Below are positions 50,433 through 58,458 of a stretch of DNA of 64,000 bases, one piece after another. A model generated the notes under the pieces. The model was not told where the DNA came from, searched no databases, and saw only the letters and a list, made by a program, of their open reading frames with translations. Origin of the DNA: Candidatus Heimdallarchaeota archaeon. GTDB lineage: Archaea; Asgardarchaeota; Heimdallarchaeia; JABLTI01. The position numbers and the translations under genes were made by a program. Position 1 is the stretch's first letter. Each line of letters begins with the position of its first letter. The stretch is from assembly GCA_019056785.1 (NCBI GenBank), contig DXJV01000006.1:1-64000 (forward strand), given 5' to 3'.

Positions 50433-52899
50433 AAAGATTTTTCGAGAAATCTGGTTCAACAAATTCCGATCCATTTCGATTATCAGTGTTGTTGCTATAA
50501 CCGTTGCTATGTTTTCAGGAATGCGTGCAGGTTATCCGATGTTGCTTGCCTCCTATAACCTCAATCGTGAGATAAGTAATGTAGCAGATGGTCGTTTTAC
50601 TTTTCTACAGCCGGTCAATCAAGACAATCTTACAGTAATTAAAAACAATGATGTGTTGCTTTCAAAGGCAAATATTGATCGAATTGACGGTAGAATTCTC
50701 TTTCAAACATCGCTACTATATAAGGGAGAAAAATTTCAAGCAATGGTTATTGGTGTGGATTATCCAAATGAAGTGAATGAATTAATAATTGAAGCACAAG
50801 CAGAAGACATTACAAATACTTCACAACTCTTAGCAGCAAATAATAGTTGTATAATAGAAACTCACTTTGCCGGGCAAAATATCCATCTCATTGGTCAAGA
50901 CGTTGCATTAAATGACACATTATCAATAGATTTTATAGGGCAAAGTGTTAATTTCTCTGTTAAAGCAATAGCTCAAGATACTGATTATTTATATGTCGTT
51001 GATGAGACCACTCAGATGCCAATGTTAGGTGAATTGGCAATAGTTTGGATTAACCTTGCTAGAGTGCAGGAACTAAGATATAGCAACAAACCCTTTATAA
51101 ACCAAATTCTCTTCACAGTCAAGGATCGCTTCAATAAAAGTCAGATTTTTACTGCAGCAGATGAGCTTGCAGAATATTTCACAAGTAATAATATTGATGC
51201 TAATTCCTTGCAATTTGAAACCTTTGATGAAACGCTTGAATACAAGATGTTCGAAGCAGATGCAGGCTCTCTTGATAGCATGGGAACAATCTTTGGGATT
51301 ATTGGGCTGATAATTTGTTCTATCATCATCTTTAATACCTTAAGTAAACTGGTAAACTCTCAAAGAAAGAATATTGGCTTATTCCTAGCTATGGGTGCAT
51401 GTAAACATGAAATTCTTTTCCATTATGTTGGTGTAACGCTCATTCTCGCAACAATTGGAGTGGTCATTGGAGTGCCGTTAGGCTACGAACTCTCAATTGG
51501 TATGGTAAAAATGGTCACAAAATTCTATGCAATACATTACCTTTCCTATATCTTACCTGCGAGTGAGTTCATTATTGGTGGAGCTATAACAATTGGCATC
51601 TGTTTTTTCTTCTCTCTTTTCAGTGCATGGCCAATAACCACCGTTACTCCTCGAGAAGCTATGACGCCGATTTTTACTCGAATTAAAGCAACCGGAAAAT
51701 CAATGGCAGAAAAAATCTTCGGGTGGTTGCCGTTATTCAAACCAATACACATGGTAATTCCACTGCGAGAAGTGTTTATGAAGAAAAAGAAAACGCTCGT
51801 AACTATTTTAGCCCTTACAACATCAATGGTTTTTCTGGTAGATTCCCTTGCAATGGAATATAACATGTATAAGGTTATGACAGACAATTTCAACAAATAC
51901 AACACTTCTGACATACAAATTACCCTCCAGACCCCCTTGCCGGTTGAAGAGATTAATCACTTCTTAAAAAAGCAAAGTAATACTGTTTTACAAGACATCA
52001 CTCATTCAGAAATCTTCATTGATCTATATATAAAAATAACTCACAAAGGAGAGTTCGCCACGTGGGCGAAGTTTGTCTGCTATCAAGAAAATTCAACAAT
52101 AAGAAATTATAATGTGATAAAAGGCATGAAAAGCAAAGAAGAACTTGGCCCTACAAAGGTTCTGTTGGGAAAATCCATAGCAGGAAAATATGACATCAAA
52201 CTTTATGATGACATTAGTATCGGAATACTGGGAAATTATGAGGTAGAAGTAGTAGGAATCGTTGGAGAGCTCATCGATTTTTCAGTCATGTGGACATATG
52301 AAGCATACCAAGAAAGCACCATAAGCCCCTATTTCGGGTTGATGAAAGGATGGGCAAACGGTATCGCAATAACAGTGAAAGAGGGAACAAATCTCAAGGC
52401 ACTACGAACCGCTTTTGAAGAGCAATTCGAAATCAACCGCTGGACAGAAACAGAAACAGCAAAGAATTCCGCCAGAGCGCTAATGGAATCAATGATGGGG
52501 ATAATGTTAGTCTTTCTATTTGTAGGGTTGGCAATAGGGGTGGTATTTAGCTTCCAAGCAATGTACATAGCTTTTGTAGACAGAGAAATGGACTTTCTAG
52601 CACTAAGAGCCATGGGAGCAAAAATGAAGCATGTCAGGAGGATAATCTTCTGGGAAAATGCAATACTAAGCCTAATAGGAACAATACTAACAATACCATT
52701 TGGCTACCTATTCTATTTCTGGAGTATGAACTATATCCTAAAAGATAAGTTCTATATACCAATGAGAGTGCCGTGGTTCACTTGGCCAATCGTACTGGTG
52801 CTAGCACTGTTTGCAATATGGTTGGCAACAATGAGATTAGTAAGAAAAATAAAGACAATAAAATTACATGATGAACTGAGAGTAACAGGAGCAACATAG
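50425..52899 (+). CDS. FtsX/MacB-like permease without partner ATPase
   Basis: 824 residues. TM1 (about 15-35), extracellular domain, FtsX block (about 285-410), a TM near 455, second extracellular domain and second FtsX block (about 690-810). Same fused architecture as the permease at 8888, but no ABC ATPase gene lies nearby; a truncated aldo/keto reductase occupies that place. Its ATG sits inside the last codons of that remnant, so it has no RBS spacer of its own. The first third uses ATT/CGA-type codons, while the last third uses ATA, CTA and AGA heavily (rattled stretch ACAATACTAACAATACCA), as if of different origin. May work with a distant ATPase. Confidence 0.85.
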   Translation: MTKKIFREIWFNKFRSISIISVVAITVAMFSGMRAGYPMLLASYNLNREISNVADGRFTFLQPVNQDNLTVIKNNDVLLSKANIDRIDGRILFQTSLLYKGEKFQAMVIGVDYPNEVNELIIEAQAEDITNTSQLLAANNSCIIETHFAGQNIHLIGQDVALNDTLSIDFIGQSVNFSVKAIAQDTDYLYVVDETTQMPMLGELAIVWINLARVQELRYSNKPFINQILFTVKDRFNKSQIFTAADELAEYFTSNNIDANSLQFETFDETLEYKMFEADAGSLDSMGTIFGIIGLIICSIIIFNTLSKLVNSQRKNIGLFLAMGACKHEILFHYVGVTLILATIGVVIGVPLGYELSIGMVKMVTKFYAIHYLSYILPASEFIIGGAITIGICFFFSLFSAWPITTVTPREAMTPIFTRIKATGKSMAEKIFGWLPLFKPIHMVIPLREVFMKKKKTLVTILALTTSMVFLVDSLAMEYNMYKVMTDNFNKYNTSDIQITLQTPLPVEEINHFLKKQSNTVLQDITHSEIFIDLYIKITHKGEFATWAKFVCYQENSTIRNYNVIKGMKSKEELGPTKVLLGKSIAGKYDIKLYDDISIGILGNYEVEVVGIVGELIDFSVMWTYEAYQESTISPYFGLMKGWANGIAITVKEGTNLKALRTAFEEQFEINRWTETETAKNSARALMESMMGIMLVFLFVGLAIGVVFSFQAMYIAFVDREMDFLALRAMGAKMKHVRRIIFWENAILSLIGTILTIPFGYLFYFWSMNYILKDKFYIPMRVPWFTWPIVLVLALFAIWLATMRLVRKIKTIKLHDELRVTGAT

Positions 52900-53025
52900 A
52901 AAAAACAAAAAAAAAGAAATATTCCCATCAAAAAGAAATATTAATAAAGAAAAGAAGGAAAAACAAAAAATAACAAAGAAAAAAAGTGGGCGGTTGATCT
53001 AGCCCGGTATGATGCCTCCTTGACG

Positions 53026-53055
53026 ACGACAAAAAAAGGATTTTTGTCGACAAAA
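53026..53055 (+). other. tRNA-Val intron 1, anticodon loop 37/38
   Basis: 30-nt intron forming a clean hairpin, CGACAAAAA/TTTTTGTCG. The flanking 3-nt bulges CGA and AAT place cuts at CG^A and AA^T, as in the tRNA-Ala intron. Confidence 0.8.
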
Positions 53056-53076
53056 TGGAGGAAATCCCCGGTTCAA

Positions 53077-53107
53077 TGGGTTCAAGTTGCGGCTTGTTCT
53101 CGGGCAA
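53077..53107 (+). other. tRNA-Val intron 2, T-loop 58/59
   Basis: 31-nt insertion between TTCAA and AT of the T-loop. Boundaries may slide by one base because of flanking A residues. Same position as in tRNA-Ala. Confidence 0.7.
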
Positions 53108-53125
53108 ATCCGGGATCGCCCACCA

Positions 53126-53568
53126 CCTTTTTATTGCCTTATTGCTCCTTTTTTTCTATGCCTGTTCTGTAATAGCAGCTCGTCAAGCTGGAGAGATTTC
53201 CGTCTCTATTCTATTACAAATTTACTTCAATGTAGCTGAAATTCACTTAGGGATTAATTTATAAACTCGCTACCATAGCTAAGATTCTAATAACTATTAC
53301 AAGTTTTTTCGCAGTGACTTTGGAACCCCGGGTCTGATTTTACCACGAATTCCAAGTTCCAAAAAACTCCGAGTAGAATTTTCCAATAGACTAAAATGAC
53401 TTTATACAAGTTCCAATCGCCATTATAGTCATCACTTAACAAAGGATTAGCAAAAAGAGAAATTGATCTATTAATTACGCTGCTTTAGTATGTGATGAAA
53501 TTTCTCTTTCAACAGAAAGTTATCGATTTATTTCAACTCATTTTTGAATGTACATTCTCATCAAGAGA
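53126..53568. other. gene-free region between tRNA-Val and the integrase island
   Basis: About 440 AT-rich bases without a convincing gene. An 11-bp perfect inverted repeat, AAAGAGAAATT (53454-53464) and AATTTCTCTTT (53499-53509), lies 60 bases past the end of the leftward Cas4-like gene and may be a terminator stem. CAAGTTCCAA occurs twice (53353-53362 and 53407-53416). No copy of the tRNA 3' end was found by eye here or further right. Confidence 0.45.
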
Positions 53569-54315
53569 TCATTTTTCCCCTTGGTCAATGTGACATATCA
53601 TTCGTAATTGACATTGAGCACAACTTTCCTTTTTTAGGAAGAAATTTTCGGCTTCAATTTTTTGCAGGATTTGTTGAATTTTGTTCTCTACCACCTTTTT
53701 CAAACCGGAAGGATACGGCTGTACTTCTAGCTTGCCTATTGAATAATAGTAACATCCTACTTCTTTTAAGGTTAAATCTTCCCAATTGTTTTCGATCATA
53801 AACTCCTCTACTAAAAGTGCATAGAATTGTAATGCCTCAAAGTCCATCGAGTTTTGAGATTTTTTGTAATCTATTAATCGTAGATCTCCATTTTCATTTA
53901 TGATTTCAAGACAATCAACAATCCCCCGTTGTTTTTTTGTCATTAATGCTAGTTCGGTATATAATGGCTTCCAGTAATATGTTCCTCTGCAAGTAATATA
54001 TCTTTGTTGTTGATAGTTCCAAAAATTTAGCAATTCCTTCTTCGCTTTAATCTCAGGAGGGATAATCCCTTTAGAAATGCAATAGGCATAGAGTTGATGA
54101 AACGTAGCAAAAAATTGATGCAACTTAATACCTTCTAATTCTGTTTCATTATATCCCCGTAAGATATATTCACTAATTGTTCGTTTTGTAGTTTGAAAGG
54201 AATTTTTCATGGGAAGAGGATTGAGGATTCGATAAAGTCGAAATTTTTGAGGGCATTCTTGAAAGTAAAAATATTCTTGTAAACTTAAATTCAATTCATA
54301 ATCGTAAACAACCAA
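53569..54315 (-). CDS. Cas4/RecB-like PD-(D/E)XK nuclease with Fe-S cluster
   Basis: 248 residues. YFQECPQKFRLYR (Cys21) opens the protein. GIVDCLEIINENGDLRLIDYKKS carries the G-x-x-D and DYK metal-site residues of RecB-family nucleases, and EALQFYALL the Q-x3-Y motif. The C-terminal CAQCQLRMIC (Cys232, 235, 241: C-x2-C-x5-C) completes a four-cysteine [4Fe-4S] site of the Cas4/AddB type. Cas4 trims ends before Cas1-type integration. It is the last gene of the Cas1-like operon, two bases after a winged-helix gene. No CRISPR array is present. Confidence 0.85.
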   Translation of the reverse strand: MVVYDYELNLSLQEYFYFQECPQKFRLYRILNPLPMKNSFQTTKRTISEYILRGYNETELEGIKLHQFFATFHQLYAYCISKGIIPPEIKAKKELLNFWNYQQQRYITCRGTYYWKPLYTELALMTKKQRGIVDCLEIINENGDLRLIDYKKSQNSMDFEALQFYALLVEEFMIENNWEDLTLKEVGCYYYSIGKLEVQPYPSGLKKVVENKIQQILQKIEAENFFLKKESCAQCQLRMICHIDQGEK

Positions 54316-54317
54316 AC

Positions 54318-54836
54318 CTATTCCTCCTCTTTCACAATTCCTTTTAACAAAAAGGGATTTTTTAATAACAGTTTAAAAATATTAATGATTTGCTCGCCTG
54401 TACCTAAATAAGGAGAGTTGTATTCCATGACTAAATCATTGATAAAATCAGCTTCTTCTTTAATAGAGAGAGGGCGTATTTTTTTAATCTTAAGCTCCTC
54501 TTTAATTTTTTCTAGTTTTTTTCTCTTTTGAAAATATTGTAGGATTAAGTTGATTAGTTCTTTAACATTTTCACGTGTGAAATTTTCATTGGCATAAAAA
54601 TGAGTGTAGTATTCAAACAAACATGAAAAACTTAGAGGGGGATTTGGTTTATTAACATTTAATATGCAAGTTTTATAACGTGACTCAGTTCTGCTAAAAG
54701 TTATTAGTTGACGCTGCTCCAAAATAGAGAGATAACCTATTACTTGATCCCATTTCCACGGCAAAGATTTCTCCAGATCTCTAATTTTCAATGCTTTTGT
54801 TTTCCCAGAAAAAACAAAATCCTTTATGAGAGTCAT
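54318..54836 (-). CDS. winged-helix protein in the Cas1-like operon
   Basis: 172 residues. N-terminal winged helix: ALKIRDLEKSLPWKWDQVIGYLSILEQRQLITFSRTESRYKTCIL. The remainder is helical and charged (YFQKRKKLEKIKEELKIKK). No named family. The Cas4-like gene follows two bases later; the Cas1-like gene ends 157 bases upstream. It may recognise element DNA, or be a regulator of the operon. Confidence 0.65.
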   Translation of the reverse strand: MTLIKDFVFSGKTKALKIRDLEKSLPWKWDQVIGYLSILEQRQLITFSRTESRYKTCILNVNKPNPPLSFSCLFEYYTHFYANENFTRENVKELINLILQYFQKRKKLEKIKEELKIKKIRPLSIKEEADFINDLVMEYNSPYLGTGEQIINIFKLLLKNPFLLKGIVKEEE

Positions 54837-54993
54837 AACAAAAAAATGAGTTTTAACAAGACTATAATTACAAAGGGGGGCAATAGCTTCTTTAATTTCT
54901 ATACATCTTTCGTTAGAAAGTTCTCTAATGTGCGACCCGTTTTTTATACACTTTAAAAGTTTCTCTCGAAATTTTCTTAGGAATATTTCACTC

Positions 54994-56988
54994 TTAATTT
55001 GGCAACACCTCTTGAATCATCAATGGATGAAAAGGAGTCTCCTTCAAGAAATTCTTTAGATGCTTCTTTAGAGCATAAATTACTTTTCTTGGTAAATAGT
55101 CAACATTTTTTATTTCTTGTAATAATTTCCAAGCGGTATAATATTGTCCTGTTTCTTTGTTAAAAGTCATAATATTTGCAGAACTAATTGGTACTTCAAA
55201 ATATAACTTCTGACGCAATAGAATGTTCTTCTCATACGCCTTTAGTAGAGTGACTCTTTTTTCATCAAAAGTAATGACTTTCATTTGTAAAACCTCTTTG
55301 GCGATTTGCCTAATAACTGCGTCTCCCTCTGTTTCAGGCATAAGGCAATAGAGTAAATCATATCTTTTTCCTCTTCGCTCGAAAAAGTGGCTTGGTAATA
55401 ACCTTTCTTCTCTAATAGCAGCATTGATACAAAGCATGGTTACTAGCTTTCCGGATTCAAAATCATCATAAAAAAGTCCTTTCGAATAGTTTCTATGACA
55501 CCAACCTCGGAAACCATCAAAAGCAAACCCAAGTTTATTGTATACAGCTTCTTTTATAGTGTTGGCAATTCTACGATTAATACTATTAATGGCACAATCA
55601 TATTTCGAACGGGCATAGTCCAGCCCGAATGGAAGAAAGTGCTCCCCTCGAACCATCCTAGCCTTTTCACGTGATGAAGAGAAAAAACCAAAGTGTTTGG
55701 CTTCTTCCTTAAAGGGATTGAACATTATACTTCCTCCACCTCCTTCTAATTGTTGCCAATATTTGAAATCCAATTCACGAGGTATTCTAACCATTTCTTT
55801 ATACCTTTGTAATCGTTTCTTTGCAGTTAAATAGAGTTCTTTGCTTCTTCCAGTTGTTATTGCGTTATATTCCAAGATAGCTTCTCGTGAGCGAAAGTTT
55901 CCCTCTAAACAAATAGAGTTGCAGATACCCGTTGCAATAAAGATTTCATTCCCACCAATTTCTAGTTCAGAAGGCTCAGAGCTTTGGGGTGGTATGCGTG
56001 GCTCATAAATAGTTATTTTTTCAAATAAGCCCTTTCTCTCAAAGTTATTATTTGTGTATTCACTATGAAGTTTTTTTTTCAAATCAAAGTATGTTGGCCA
56101 TCGATTGCAGCTAATAAAGTCAATCTTTTTTAAAGGGAAATAGCACACTTTTTCTAAGTTGTCTTCTATTATTGGTGTTCCGGCAAGAAAAATAACCTCA
56201 TTTTTTAAATCTATATGGTAGTAAGCATCTCTGTCAATTGATATTCCAAAGTTTTTTGCTGAACTTCTCCATTCCAAAAGGCTCCCTGTTAGTTTCCTAA
56301 AGTCCTTAGCTAAAATATCAAATCTAGCGTCCCAATAGATTATCTCATAGCGTTTTAAGTGTTTGTTAAATCTCATCCTCATTGGCGACCCACAATGGGG
56401 GCAATAAAAAGTTGCTGCGCCAATCTTAAAATGGCTCAAAGCTTCACTTTGTTCAAAGATAACTTTTTTGCATCGTTCCACTGGGCAATGAAACAAGAAA
56501 TCTTGTGAAGTATTTTTTTTAATAAAACTATTTACTTCCATGGAATTTACATGTCCATTAACTCTCAAATCAAAATATTCACACGCCGGTGTGTTGGAAG
56601 ATAAAACATCTTTTTGTGCTCTAGCTTTTAATTTAGCATCAAAAAGCAAACTTTTATTATAAGCAAGATCTAACAACACACAACGACGAACCAGCGTAAA
56701 GCGTTGACATAAGCCACATCTTTTACTGCTTACTTTGTTAGCGCCTTCTTCTTTAAATGATGTCTTCTCTCGTTTATAGTAAACTAAGACTTTTCTTTGA
56801 ACATTCCTTTTTTCTAACTGACAATAAATCTTGTTTTTCAAGACTAATTTTGTTAAAATTTTATTAATATACGAAGGAGATTTTCCTACTTTTAACGCTA
56901 TTTCTTTACATGATAACCCTTCGAATCCTTTCTTTCTAAATGGAACTAATTTTTCAATTGCTTCCATAAGTAAAGACTGTAACCCCAT
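54994..56988 (-). CDS. Cas1-family integrase with N-terminal winged helix and zinc fingers
   Basis: 664 residues. Winged helix (about 25-72, SCKEIALKVGKSPSYINKILTKL), cysteine group CGLCQ...RRC...CEYF (91-136), zinc ribbon HCPVERC...YCPHCG (167-199). A beta-rich part is followed by the Cas1 alpha domain (about 365-535). Its catalytic residues are Glu415 in QLEGGGG, His498 in GWCHRN, Asp508 and Glu511 in FYDDFES. The spacing His+10, His+13 equals the H208/D218/D221 spacing of E. coli Cas1. SKYDCAINSINRRIANTIKEAV matches the conserved Asn helix. Casposases carry HTH domains, usually C-terminal; this N-terminal set is unusual. No array, Cas2, effector or PolB gene is in the window. Confidence 0.85.
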   Translation of the reverse strand: MGLQSLLMEAIEKLVPFRKKGFEGLSCKEIALKVGKSPSYINKILTKLVLKNKIYCQLEKRNVQRKVLVYYKREKTSFKEEGANKVSSKRCGLCQRFTLVRRCVLLDLAYNKSLLFDAKLKARAQKDVLSSNTPACEYFDLRVNGHVNSMEVNSFIKKNTSQDFLFHCPVERCKKVIFEQSEALSHFKIGAATFYCPHCGSPMRMRFNKHLKRYEIIYWDARFDILAKDFRKLTGSLLEWRSSAKNFGISIDRDAYYHIDLKNEVIFLAGTPIIEDNLEKVCYFPLKKIDFISCNRWPTYFDLKKKLHSEYTNNNFERKGLFEKITIYEPRIPPQSSEPSELEIGGNEIFIATGICNSICLEGNFRSREAILEYNAITTGRSKELYLTAKKRLQRYKEMVRIPRELDFKYWQQLEGGGGSIMFNPFKEEAKHFGFFSSSREKARMVRGEHFLPFGLDYARSKYDCAINSINRRIANTIKEAVYNKLGFAFDGFRGWCHRNYSKGLFYDDFESGKLVTMLCINAAIREERLLPSHFFERRGKRYDLLYCLMPETEGDAVIRQIAKEVLQMKVITFDEKRVTLLKAYEKNILLRQKLYFEVPISSANIMTFNKETGQYYTAWKLLQEIKNVDYLPRKVIYALKKHLKNFLKETPFHPLMIQEVLPN

Positions 56989-56991
56989 TTC

Positions 56992-57747
56992 TTAAAACTC
57001 CTCAATATTTAACCCTCTATTTACCATTGCATTTAATAGCCAAGGAATTTGCAAACGTTCAGATTCTAACTTCTTATGAATAATTTCTTTTTGTAAGGAC
57101 ACTGTGAGCCCATTAACATGATTTTTTTCTTCGCGCCTGAATCCAAAAATTATTTCTTCAGCAAATTGATACAAAGGATTCTGTTCAAGTTCTATTGGGT
57201 CATCAAAATCAACGTCCTTTACTTTTTTTACCCATTGCTCTTGTTCTGAAATCCATTGGAGATACCCCCTTATCTCTTGAATCTCTTCATCAGTGTTTTT
57301 TATCAATCTGTTAATTTGCTCAATAGCTGCAGAAAAGTTCACATTTGCAGGGAAAAATCCTCTTTTAAAAGGGGGATGTTCATCGATATCATCATTTGTA
57401 TTCTGTTCAGTAAACCCAAATAACGTAACCAAAAGAGTTTGAACAAATTCATTTGTAAAGTTTATAGTTATTCTCCGATTTTGGCCATCTCTCCCATATT
57501 CAATAATTTTCATATTGTCAAGTTTTTGTAAAGTTACCCCAATAGTTTTTGGGGTTCGCCCTGTAATTTTAACAAGAGCTTGTACAAAACCAGTTACGGA
57601 CCATTTATTTTCAATGATGCAAAGAAACAATAATGTTAGAAGAATTTCTTCCATCGAAGAAGTGATCTTAAAGTGCTTTAGGCCTTCTAAAATTGTGGAT
57701 GTTTGATCTAAATTATCAATAGTTCTAGAGACCATCACTTTTCCCAA
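56992..57747 (-). CDS. MarR-like winged-helix protein, first gene of the Cas1-like operon
   Basis: 251 residues. Residues about 25-110 form a winged helix (EILLTLLFLC...TGFVQALVKITGRTPKTIGVTLQKLDNMKIIEYGRDGQNRRITIN) with a clear wing. The C-terminal half is acidic and helical and may bind a partner. It starts the operon and faces the 400-base repeat-bearing divergent region, so it could be the island's repressor. Cas1-like gene begins three bases after its stop. Confidence 0.7.
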   Translation of the reverse strand: MGKVMVSRTIDNLDQTSTILEGLKHFKITSSMEEILLTLLFLCIIENKWSVTGFVQALVKITGRTPKTIGVTLQKLDNMKIIEYGRDGQNRRITINFTNEFVQTLLVTLFGFTEQNTNDDIDEHPPFKRGFFPANVNFSAAIEQINRLIKNTDEEIQEIRGYLQWISEQEQWVKKVKDVDFDDPIELEQNPLYQFAEEIIFGFRREEKNHVNGLTVSLQKEIIHKKLESERLQIPWLLNAMVNRGLNIEEF

Positions 57748-58149
57748 AGAAAAGAAAGTAAATTTTCTTTATAAAAAGCTAAATATGTGACATTGTATGA
57801 AAGAAATAGGTTATTATGGTAAAAAAAAAAGAAAAAACTGGTAAATACTGGTAAATTTTTCAAAAAAAAGTTCAAATACTGGTAAAAAAATCGGATTATC
57901 TTGACTAATAGAAGAAAAAACGATAAAAGGAGTAAAAAATTCCCAATAAGACAAAAATAGGGGGTATTTAAAATCATAAAACTAGCAAAATTGCCTTCTA
58001 AATCATTAAAACGAGAAAAAATACCCCTCTTGTAAGGTCATGAATTTCTTCATTCTCTTTAAATGTAAATTTCTTCTCCTAAGAGAGTAAGTTTAATAAA
58101 AATTGACTAACATTCCTAAGACTAAAGCAAAACTTACATTTTAAGGGAA
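57748..58149. promoter_or_regulatory. divergent AT-rich control region with repeats
   Basis: About 400 very AT-rich bases between the leftward Cas1-like operon and rightward genes. ACTGGTAAAT occurs twice in tandem (57837-57856), with ACTGGTAAA again at 57878-57886 and ATGGTAAA at 57816-57823. GGGGTATTT (57961-57969) and AAATACCCC (58019-58027) form a perfect inverted repeat. Candidates for operators or an integrase/replication recognition site. Confidence 0.5.
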
Positions 58150-58458
58150 ATGGAAGAAATGAATAACTCGGATAGTGTCTCCTATATCTTTTCTTGGAAT
58201 CGATTAATTCGTTTATGTAAGATGGATAATATGGATGAAAAGGAGAAACAGGAAATTATTGATGCTATTATGTTTTTAAAAAATGAATTTGATAATAATT
58301 TCTTATTAGATACCCAAGATTCGCATTTCTTACCTCAACAATTGGTGAAAAACAGCACATTAAACAGACATCGATTTCTTTGGTTAAAATGGTTTGCCAG
58401 TTCTTATCAAAGGCTCAAAGAACATAAAAGCGCTAACCTTCTTTATCAAAATGATTAA
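58150..58458 (+). CDS. hypothetical protein of the integrase island, 102 aa
   Basis: Helical, with conserved-looking WNRLIRL...FLKNEF...RHRFLWLKWFASSYQRL. No known family. ATG 58150. Its stop overlaps the ATG of the next gene by eight bases (ATGATTAA), which indicates translational coupling and hence a two-protein unit, divergent from the Cas1-like operon. Confidence 0.55.
   Translation: MEEMNNSDSVSYIFSWNRLIRLCKMDNMDEKEKQEIIDAIMFLKNEFDNNFLLDTQDSHFLPQQLVKNSTLNRHRFLWLKWFASSYQRLKEHKSANLLYQND

Larger units (their letters stand above)
52988..53125 (+). tRNA. tRNA-Val(GAC) with two introns, CCA encoded
   Basis: Acceptor GGGCGGT pairs with ATCGCCC. Anticodon stem CCTCC/GGAGG holds loop TTGACG-T, anticodon GAC (53022-53024). 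T-arm CCCGG-TTCAA-AT-CCGGG. Removing 53026-53055 and 53077-53107 leaves a 74-nt tRNA, with exon lengths 38/21/15 identical to the tRNA-Ala above. Discriminator A 53122, then encoded CCA. The ORF 53055-53264 overlaps it and is a shadow. The AT-rich integrase island begins directly after its 3' end. Confidence 0.9.

Noticed and set aside
53055-53264. 69-aa ORF in the track
   Set aside because: Overlaps exon and T-loop intron of tRNA-Val; no protein-like features beyond a chance hydrophobic run.
53126-58149. CRISPR array associated with the Cas1/Cas4-like genes
   Set aside because: No regularly spaced 24-37-base repeats are present; the short repeats at 57837-57886 are 9-10 bases and irregular.
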